NCBI GenBank assembly: GCA_020310875.1
Contig: CM035407.1
Span: forward strand, 202,130,153-202,194,152
Length of the DNA: 64,000 bases
Direction of reading: 5' to 3'
Source: Ceratopteris richardii
Lineage: Eukaryota > Streptophyta > Polypodiopsida > Polypodiales > Pteridaceae
Numbering within the stretch: the stretch's first letter is position 1; each line of letters starts with the position of its first letter. The notes under the pieces are model-generated. The model searched no databases and had not been told where the DNA came from. It saw nothing but the letters and a program-made list of their open reading frames with translations. The position numbers and the translations under genes were made by a program. Shown in pieces: positions 54,695 through 62,522 of this stretch.

Positions 54695-55659
54695 CGTTCT
54701 CTTGTCACTTATGTGATGGTTTATGGCATGAAAGAGATGTGTATGCAAGCTTTTCATGACGATTTTTGAGTTCTTCATTTCAATACACTCTTGTGAGCAT
54801 TTGCGGCTTGCAAGAGTTACAATAACTTGTTGAGATGAACCATTTTTAGTGTGATGAAGATCCCCTTTTTGGGTGATTAATCCACCATGTGTGGTGATTC
54901 TTCAAGTCACGAGTAGAATAGGAGTAGTTTTTGAAAATCTTTTAGTCATTATGTTGTTTTTTTTTTTATTAACTTTGTTTAGATTTTTCTAATCATGTGT
55001 GAATAAGTTTCTTTTTGGGGTTCTTCTACAAAAATCAATGGAGTTTTGGCTCATCATCTTCATCGAAAAACTTGGGAATGGTATTCTCTCCAAATACTTC
55101 AACGGACAAGGTATGTGACATTTCTCCATTACACAATGCACATTAGTTGGGACACAAGAGATGATCCATAAAACCTTGCACTCTAGCTTTATCCTCCTTA
55201 TTCACATCATATAGAGAACTCTTGCTCTCATATCATAGGGGAAGTTTTGAGTGACCGTTTAGATTAAAGATTTACTAGCAAGGAAATAGAGTAGTCTTAA
55301 GCCCGAGGTTAGATGTTCAAAACTAACAACAAAAGGTCTTCCAACAAGGATGTTTATAAATTTTACATCGATGGCAAATGGAAGATCTCTGCGTGAGGAA
55401 AGTCTGTACCAATCAACAATTCCTCTAGTCAATAGCTTCTTCGAAACTGCACACAAGAAGACGGTAGTAGTGCTGCACTTATATGCAGCATAGATCGCAT
55501 AGGAGGAACGAAAAAGAACGGCATGTATTTTCTACAGTGAGAGTTCTGGGTAGTATCCGTGTAAAGAGGAATGAGTCTAGAATAAAAAATGGAAGGGGCA
55601 ATCGAAGCAGAAGCCAAAAGATTAACAAAACTTGCAACAGGAAGTGCGGAGGATGTAGA
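54695..55659 (+). other. Carrier-1 leader and unidentified sequence
   Basis: Non-coding leader to about 55050, then sequence of changed character without a recognisable gene. It may include the unrecognised upstream part of the captured starch synthase segment. Confidence 0.6.
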
Positions 55660-56815
55660 GTAATGGCTATGGCGAGGAGCGAAGCTCACTCTGTACTTGC
55701 AGTCACGGAATAATTTGAGCCAATAACTGGCATGCTGGGCGTGTTCCCGTTTTATTGGCTGCAAAATATTAAAGGTTTATAGTATACAAGAATGCAAGGT
55801 GCATATTAGCAATTCATAATCTCGCACACCAGAGTGTAGAATCAGGTACCACTTTTAGTAAACTCGGCATACCGGGAAACTGGTATGAAACACTTGAATG
55901 AGTATTACCTACATGGGCAAGGGCACATGCTTTGGACAAGGGGAAGGCTGAAAATCATTTAATCGGTGCCTTTGTAATGCTGATTGAATAGTCAATGTCA
56001 GTCAGGGATATGCATAGGAAATAACTACTATAGAAGGAGGATGGGCTTTAGATGGTCTTCTGAGGTCTCGAATGGCGGTAAGCAATGGTATTACTAATCG
56101 AGTGGATACGGACAAGTGGAACTCGGTTACACACAAGCATATAGCATTGCAATACTCACTGGATGTTCTTGCAGGAAAGGCGTGAGGCTACATTACAAAA
56201 AGAGTTGGGCTTTGCAGTTCGAACAAATGTGCCTTTGGTTGGATTCATCGGACGATTGGATTATCAAAGAAATCATCCAATCTGCAGTACCAGAGTTCAT
56301 GCAAGATAATGCCCAAATGGTCATGTTGGGATTTGGAAATCCATCAATTCAATCTTGGATGAAAGGGGTTGGAGCTACGTATAATGATCAGTTCGGAGGT
56401 TTGGGTGGGGCTCAGTGTTTCTATTGCACATCGAATAGCAGTCGGGTGTGATATTCTATTGATGTCTTCACGTTTTGAGTCTTGTGGTCTGAATCAATGG
56501 TATGCTATGAGATACGGTATTGAACCAATAGCACATTGTATCGGTGGATTACGGGATATTGTTCAAGACTTCATCCCATTTGCAAATGCTAGTGAAGATG
56601 CTGGCACAGGCTGGACATTTTTTCCTCCTACAAAAGAGGCCATGATTAGCGGCTCTGTAGCAGCAATCCAAAACATTTAAGGGGCACAAGAAATCTTGGG
56701 AAGGAATAATGCGCCGTGGAATGGAGCAAGGTTTCTCCTGGGACCGTGCGGCTCTACAGTATGAACAGATATTTCATTGGTCAAGTATTGATTCCCCAAA
56801 ATTTTGCATAGCTCA
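55660..56815 (+). pseudogene. Starch synthase (glucosyltransferase GT5) fragment, decayed, intronless
   Basis: Starch synthase extends glucan chains from ADP-glucose in plastids. Read across frames, collinear blocks match the C-terminal half of a soluble, SSI-like enzyme: NWHAGRVPVLLAAKY (about 55722), AIHNLAHQSVES (about 55812), PTWARAHALDKGKA (about 55910), GGWALDGLLRSRMAVSNGIT (about 56040), LQKELGFAVRTNVPLVGFIG (about 56190), PEFMQDNAQMVMLGFGNP (about 56290), [20 protein letters not shown] (about 56430), [14 protein letters not shown] (about 56545), [14 protein letters not shown] (about 56605) and KSWEGIMRRGMEQGFSWDRA (about 56690). At least four frameshifts and several stops. The blocks are contiguous, whereas plant starch synthase genes are split by many introns, which suggests capture of a spliced transcript. 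The N-terminal KXGGL region is absent. Confidence 0.85.
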
Positions 56816-58429
56816 AAGCAGAAAGCTCTCTTATTTAGATCTGCATGAAGTATTAGAATGCTCTAGGGCGATGGAGTTGTAGCAGTTGCTAACAAAGGTG
56901 AGGTTCGACACTTATGCACAATACCTGCCCTCTTTAGTTGGCCTCGCAGGCATTCCCGGTCGAGTGTGATTGTGCCTATGATGCTCTACTATCCACCTAC
57001 ATTACCATTCCTTGTGAAGAGTTAGCAAAGGTTATCGTCAGGAACATGGGAAGAGCGATGGAAGAAAAATCTTAGTACAGTAGAAGAGAATCATTTTTAT
57101 GCCAAAGCAGTTCTTGAGCAAAGACTGATAGACGAAAGGATGATAGGGCTGATAAGCGGACAAAAATAACAGGCCTAAGGAAGCTTTCTAGAAGGAGTTG
57201 AAGAATGCACATGCAAGAAAAGTCATATGTCAGTCAGGAGAGGGAGCGAGCTTTGAGATGTGCCCTCGAGCCTATGCACAGATTTTGGAGACTTTAAGGG
57301 CTTGCTGAACCAGATGATCATCAAGAAATGTTGATACCGGCAATTGGATTTTTTTCTAACACAAACTCGAAGGCTATCCTGGGTTTATTTCATGGCCTTT
57401 CTTTGACACCTACGGTCAATAAGCAACCTGTTCAGAAAGGACTTAAGTATGAATGTAGCATGGGCCCCTATATTACATGATTTATGTAAAGTAAAAGGAA
57501 ATACTTGGAACATGGATAAATTCCAGTATTGCGGTACACCCGGATGCTGAGGAACTGCAAAATCTGTCTTGGGCTGGTCTACTTCCTGGGGTCATTGTTC
57601 ACTATTACCACCACATTGGAAGGCGAATATAGAAGTGATATGTAGGAGGAAGAAGGAATTTGGTTCAGTGTGGTACATCTCTACATCAAAACAAAGTGCA
57701 GAATAAGCACCTCGACAAAGCAAAGTAGACAATGACCATCCTTGAATGATGGTGGGGCCATCTATGATATTACACATACTCCTCTACATCCATGGTATTC
57801 AGATAATGGGGTAAAACACAAGCAAAGGTGAAATTTCTCTCCCTATGGGGTCTTTCTATTGCTGAGCATAATTGATGTGGATCCTCAATCAATAATATGG
57901 AAACAGAGAAGGTCTTGGGTGAAGAATCAAATGGGTATTTCCATTGCCTACTGAGTAGCTACATTCAGGCCTTTCAATGAGTAGGCAGAGCTAAGTATTA
58001 CCCCTTGTAGGTGAGCATAAATGAAGCGGTCTCATGTTGGTTGTGACCACCATGGAGGTGAGGAAAAAGCACAATGGCAATGTGAACAGTGGAAGGCTCA
58101 GAACATCATGAGAAAAGAGACAAACAATTAATAATATTTATCTGTGTGGCAAGGAGGAAGGAGCAAGCACTAGGCATGGTGTTTGTGTGATGTGTTTCCA
58201 GAGTAGATCACTTGGGGAATTGAACCAATGGATAAGTACTTAGAGGGACTCCTATTCGGATGATCAAAGATAGGGGGTAATAAGGAAGTAGTTCTCGGCA
58301 AGGGGATAACACTGTCTACCTCTACAAAGATGTTCCTAGAAGGCTGGATTGATGGATGATTCTGAGAATGTGGAAGCAGACACCCCTATAAGCACACTCT
58401 ATTCGTGCTGAAGGAATATGATGGGAAAT
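56816..58429 (+). other. Carrier-1 interior, unidentified
   Basis: About 1.6 kb with many stops in all frames and base composition like the flanking captured segments. Short stretches look protein-like, but nothing could be named. Confidence 0.6.
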
Positions 58430-58740
58430 TGGCCTATAAAGACATTGATCTATTGCATGCTGCAGTACAAGCTATTGGTGTGTTTACACGTAGATGACGA
58501 AATATCATTGGAAAAGCTCTGCATGGCTTGCTCAGCATAAACAACACTGCAATGTTTTGGAGTTGGCTAGTGAAAATAAAGTTGCAGGTATTGATGTCGA
58601 TGATGACTTGGAGTATTCTTGAAAGACAAAGGCTTTACATGAGAAGGCAAAAGCTACAAATGTGCCAGCAATAATACCAACTGGAGTTTATCCAGGAGTT
58701 AGCAATGTTATTGTTGAAGAGCTTATTCGATTGATAGGAT
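58430..58740 (+). pseudogene. Saccharopine dehydrogenase-like fragment, decayed
   Basis: Reading across frames gives IDLLHAAVQAIGVF, then CNVLELASENKVAGIDVDDD, then KTKALHEKAKATNVPAIIPT and GVYPGVSNVIVEELI. This matches the pattern of the NAD(P)-binding region of plant saccharopine dehydrogenase-family proteins, which I remember as a VDLVVHAAGPFQ-like segment, then a YVDVCDD-like segment, then a GIYPGVSNVMAAE-like segment. Internal stop after LEYS and at least one frameshift. Same strand as the starch synthase piece and no visible intron. Identity is from recalled motifs only, so moderate confidence. Confidence 0.6.
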
Positions 58741-59927
58741 CGAATGTAGGATGACCTCCGTTCATGAGGATCTGAAGAATGGGGCTATACCAATATTGGT
58801 GCATAGCTAACCGAGTTGTCCTTGAGAGTAGAGTACTCACACACATGCTACATAATATGTGATGAGCCATAGAAGAAGCAGTCTGCATAGATAATTTAAA
58901 CGCGAAACTAGAAAAGGGGGTATCGTGCAAATTCTGTAAAATTGAAGTTGCGCCAATCTTCTATGAATGCAGGTAAGCATAACTACCTGCCCTGCTGCAG
59001 ACGCCGCGTAAAGGCTAAGAATCAGGAGCTCTGAACACGTGGGTTTGGTACTGGGCTGATTTGTCATATAGTTAGATTAGGGATCGGTGCGTGACCACTG
59101 GCGATATCCTCCATTTTAGGTGTTCTTTGTGATATGAGTGTCTCAATCACCAGCTTTTCAGTAGAAACGCACTACCTGATATGATCACCGCTCTCCTTAC
59201 TTGACGACAGCGGGATATGATCTAGGATTGGCCGCAGACTTAGGGGGTAGGTGGGATTTAATTTTTCCATTCAAGAGACTCTGCATTTGACATTTAGCAT
59301 GTGGTTCATCTCACCTACTTTTTCTTTGACCTACATTCGCCCTACAGCCAACAGTGGTGCATTTCATTAATTCTCTGCGAAGAAACTCCAAAACCAATGA
59401 CACAACGCTTATGATTGGATTTTTTTAGTTGAATTCGGTTGCATGCAAGCTTGACTTTGCATAAATTTTGTTAAAACATAAAAGACCCATATTACCTCTC
59501 GGTTCATTTCTTATCCTTAGTGGATTCTAGCACAAATACAAAATGCACCTAGCTTCTAAATACAACATCATTCAGCCGTTCATTCTTTGATGTCATAAAT
59601 GTGTGAATGACCACATGAGAAAAGGTGTTTTCCACTTGTATGGTTGATGTATAGGAAACCTATTCTTGTAGGTGACTTCTGAAATGTGAAGTTGTAACAT
59701 GAAAAAAAATCTTTTTTTCAACAAAATACTTTTCAAAGCTTATGTTATATTTGTATATTTTGCAAAAACTCTTTTTTGATTTCTTGTTAGAAGAACCCAT
59801 TAGGACTTATTTTACACATCAAAAACATTCAAAACACACAAAAACCCAAAACAAATTCTAAAAAACTCTTAAAATACCAAACAAATATTAAAAACACTCA
59901 AAAAACCAAAATTTGTTTCAACAAAAC
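58741..59927 (+). other. Carrier-1 interior between captured segment and ORF, non-coding
   Basis: No gene recognised. The composition changes around 59350-59450. From about 59690 it becomes A/T-rich with A-rich CAAAAAC-like reiterations up to the ORF, typical of an untranslated leader. Confidence 0.6.
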
Positions 59928-61502
59928 ATGGGAAAGAAAAAGGCAAAAGAAAGAAGGAAGGGGGAAAAGGTTGCACAAAATAAAGAAGAAAAAATTGAAA
60001 TGCATGCATTAATCACATATGATCAAGATGAAACAAATAGAGAAAATTTACGAGGGGTAGAGGAAATTGGTGGGATTTCTAAAGGGGTGGGTTCCATAGT
60101 TGCAACTAGGGAACATAGCAACACTTTTGTAAATGTATTCATTGGTCATGACCATAGAAATATGTGTGCTTATGTTAACCCTAATTGTGAGTGGAATTTA
60201 ATTCATATTGATTTAGTGACTATTATTTTGGATAACATTCAATTAACCACTCAGTCATCTATCCTCATGAACGATGAAAATTATGATTGCATGGGTCAAG
60301 TTGTGTTGTCGATTATGATGAATGATATGCAATTTTTAGAAACATTTTTTGTTATGGAAGGTATAGATGAAGACTTGGTCATAGGCACTCAAAGGTTTTT
60401 TGAACATCAAGGGTTTGAAGCACTTTGTCCATCTATTATGTCCATCCCCATGAGTGAGTCTTTTGGAAATCCTGATGATTATCCTCATTGTATGGATTGT
60501 GGACATAATCATCTATTCAAAGATTGTGCTCTTAATCCACAAAATAGTCTTTCCACTCATGCTTTTTCATCTAACCTTTCTTTGAGTAAGTCACAGGAAA
60601 CCTTGACGAATGATGAAGTGGAGGACTCCAAGTGCTTGGAGGATATGGAAGGGCCCTCCCTTCCTCTAAGTTTGGAATCTTCTCACGAATTTTGTAGGAG
60701 TTCTATGGAAGAAAAAGTGATATCTAGAGATTCTATGTGTAATACAGATAAATGCACCGTTGAATCTCTAGATCAATCTCAAACCACGCAACCTTATGAT
60801 CCATTACATGAGCATGATATATGTAAAGAAACTCAACCTTTCTTGAACTCCCCATGTAAAGATGAGTTTTTTCTAAAGACTCACATAGAAGGCCCAAAAG
60901 ACCCATACATCAAGAAGAAGTCACATTTCCCTTGTAATGTAAAGCAAATTTGGGTGGCCAAGAACTTACTTAGAGCCCAACCAAATCGCACTATGATATG
61001 GGTACCAAAGAAAGCTCTTATACAAAATCAACCCTCTCACACTAGACTTCATAATCTATGGTCTAGTTTCACATTGCCTTATCATCAAGAACAACCACTT
61101 TTGACAAAGGGATCCAAAGCAATAAAGTCAACACTCAGAAAAGATCCAAGGAGAAACCTCAAGGCTAAGACCAACAAAGCGAAGACATATTGGCGGCCTA
61201 AAACCTCTTCGTGCAGCATCCATGGGTGTCGGGCCCAACCTTGCCCAATGCACAGCATATGTTTAAGATGCACACCAAGTATGCACATGAATAGGGCCTC
61301 ATCCAAAGGCCCAGCATTAGGCACACTTAGTTTAACCCAGACACAAAGAGGGCACATGTACATATATTTCAAAAATTGCTTTTTATTTTTATTTTTTCAG
61401 GATGGTGGACAAAGGTATCATCCATTTCAAATGGTTCATGGAAAAGAAGCGGCTCTTGGAGTTGGACATTTGGAGAAGGCCTCATCATCGCCTCACCCTT
61501 GA
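59928..61502 (+). CDS. Carrier-1 ORF: protease-like domain, zinc knuckle, IWVPK tail
   Basis: 524 codons from the ATG at 59928 (MGKKKAKERRK); the frame is open five codons upstream but without another ATG. Residues 1-25 very basic. Residues 65-165 have the pattern of a retropepsin (FVNVFIG, then AYVNPNCEWNLI, then CMGQVVLSIMMND, then DLVIGTQRF) but the catalytic D(S/T)G is replaced by N-P-N, so it is unlikely to be an active protease. A knuckle C188-X2-C191-X3-H195-X4-C200 follows. The second half is Ser/Pro-rich with KQIWVAKNLL (about residue 340) and MIWVPKKAL (about 357). The closest arrangement in the window is the 3' end of Gypsy-4 pol (second protease, then IWVPK tail). The last 35 codons overlap a splice-acceptor-like site and may not be translated in a spliced RNA. 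Confidence 0.75.
   Translation: MGKKKAKERRKGEKVAQNKEEKIEMHALITYDQDETNRENLRGVEEIGGISKGVGSIVATREHSNTFVNVFIGHDHRNMCAYVNPNCEWNLIHIDLVTIILDNIQLTTQSSILMNDENYDCMGQVVLSIMMNDMQFLETFFVMEGIDEDLVIGTQRFFEHQGFEALCPSIMSIPMSESFGNPDDYPHCMDCGHNHLFKDCALNPQNSLSTHAFSSNLSLSKSQETLTNDEVEDSKCLEDMEGPSLPLSLESSHEFCRSSMEEKVISRDSMCNTDKCTVESLDQSQTTQPYDPLHEHDICKETQPFLNSPCKDEFFLKTHIEGPKDPYIKKKSHFPCNVKQIWVAKNLLRAQPNRTMIWVPKKALIQNQPSHTRLHNLWSSFTLPYHQEQPLLTKGSKAIKSTLRKDPRRNLKAKTNKAKTYWRPKTSSCSIHGCRAQPCPMHSICLRCTPSMHMNRASSKGPALGTLSLTQTQRGHMYIYFKNCFLFLFFQDGGQRYHPFQMVHGKEAALGVGHLEKASSSPHP
61379..61400 (+). promoter_or_regulatory. Splice-acceptor-like site in Carrier-1
   Basis: A T-rich tract (TTTTTATTTTTATTTTTTC) ending in AG at 61399-61400, one base before the ATG of a 52-codon ORF. 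Comparable in position to the sites before ORF-A in the gypsy elements. Confidence 0.45.
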
Positions 61503-61560
61503 GCACTTTGCTCAAGACCCATCCATTTTTGCACCATTTTTTTTGTATGCATTTTTATAG
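61402..61560 (+). CDS. Small ORF after the acceptor-like site in Carrier-1 (52 aa)
   Basis: ATG at 61402, stop TAG at 61558-61560. Protein is basic then hydrophobic at the end (begins MVDKGIIHFKWFMEKKRLLE, ends PFFLYAFL). It overlaps the end of the long ORF in another frame. No homology recognised; could be the vestige of an ORF-A-like gene or chance. Confidence 0.3.
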   Translation: MVDKGIIHFKWFMEKKRLLELDIWRRPHHRLTLEHFAQDPSIFAPFFLYAFL

Positions 61561-61971
61561 TATGCATAAGATAGGGTCACATTACAAGACCGTGCATAGA
61601 CACTTTTTTGTTTTCCACCCATGCACCCTTAGTCCCCACTCATGCATATGGACTAAGAAGAGATGAATTAATTTCATCTATTTGTATATATCATCTACAT
61701 TTTTTTCGTATCATTCTCATACATCATCCATCCATTACCAAAAAAAAAAAAAAAAAAAAGCATTCTAGCATATTCATCTATATGAGGCAAAAGAACCAAG
61801 TTAAAGCACTCGACTCCAAACAAAAAGCAAGATAAAGAAAAGCAATAACGCAAAGCACTCCAATGATGCAAGGATCATGCAAATCAAAAGGGACTCCTAC
61901 ACGCTCTTCCACAAAAGCTCCATACTTGCAAAAAGCTTTGTCGAGGACGACAAAGTCAAGGAGGGGGGGAG
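61561..61971 (+). other. Carrier-1 3' untranslated region
   Basis: Non-coding. Holds an A20 run at 61740-61759, an inverted repeat CTTTGTCG-AGGA-CGACAAAG at 61936-61955 and the polypurine tract AAGGAGGGGGGAG ending at 61971. Confidence 0.75.
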
Positions 61972-62517
61972 TGTTGAAGGATACAACATGTATTTCTTGG
62001 ATCCACTTCTTTTTCATCATCGTTTGTACCTTTTTCTACCTTTCATTCAGTTAATAAAGCACTCTTGTATAGGTGTGTGTGAGTGCCACACTAGAGAATA
62101 AGTGGGATTCATTCTCCTTTCAGTTGAGAAATCCCACATAGCTTGCTTTTTTGCCATTTTGTATATAAAGAGGTCTCCACCTCTTCTTTTGGGGAGAGCT
62201 CTTTGAGAAGTAATGAGATTATGCTAGTTTGTAGATAGATTCTTGCTCTCTCTTCGTCATGATGTGCATGCATGCTTGTTCTCTTCTTGTCTAACGCTTG
62301 TGACACGTCGATGTATGATTATGTCGTTATTATGCTTGTGATTACGATTAGGTGCATCGGTCGCGATGCTTATGTTGTATCGTCTTGTTGATAACGTTGT
62401 CAATCATACGTTGACGAAGCACCATTACGTCTGCTGAGTGCTTCTACGCAAACATTTGGGTCTCATGAGATGCTTCCTGGTTTGACAAGTATGAATTGTG
62501 ATGCTACAACGTCAACA
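61972..62517 (+). repeat. Carrier-1 3' LTR (546 bp)
   Basis: Pairs with 54125-54670. TATATAAAG at 62162-62170. Confidence 0.97.
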
Positions 62518-62522
62518 CCTGC
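62518..62522. repeat. Carrier-1 target site duplication, right copy (CCTGC)
   Basis: Identical to 54120-54124. Confidence 0.96.

Larger units (their letters stand above)
54125..62517 (+). mobile_element. Carrier-1, non-autonomous gypsy-like element with captured gene pieces (8393 bp)
   Basis: Two 546-bp LTRs differing at only three positions, perfect CCTGC target duplication, tRNA-Asp-type primer site after the 5' LTR and polypurine tract before the 3' LTR. The 7.3-kb interior has no RT, RNase H or integrase. It holds, all on the plus strand, an intronless decayed starch synthase segment, a decayed saccharopine dehydrogenase-like segment, and one long ORF related to the protease-like/IWVPK module of the gypsy elements. 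It must be mobilised in trans. It interrupts Copia-4 pol. Confidence 0.93.

Noticed and set aside
55259-55456. Minus-strand ORF of 65 codons in Carrier-1
   Set aside because: No recognisable domain and opposite to the direction of the element and its captured segments; probably chance.
57540-57620. Short stretch reading EELQNLSWAGLLP, resembling a TBC/Rab-GAP motif
   Set aside because: Only about a dozen residues, no collinear second motif; insufficient to call a third captured gene.
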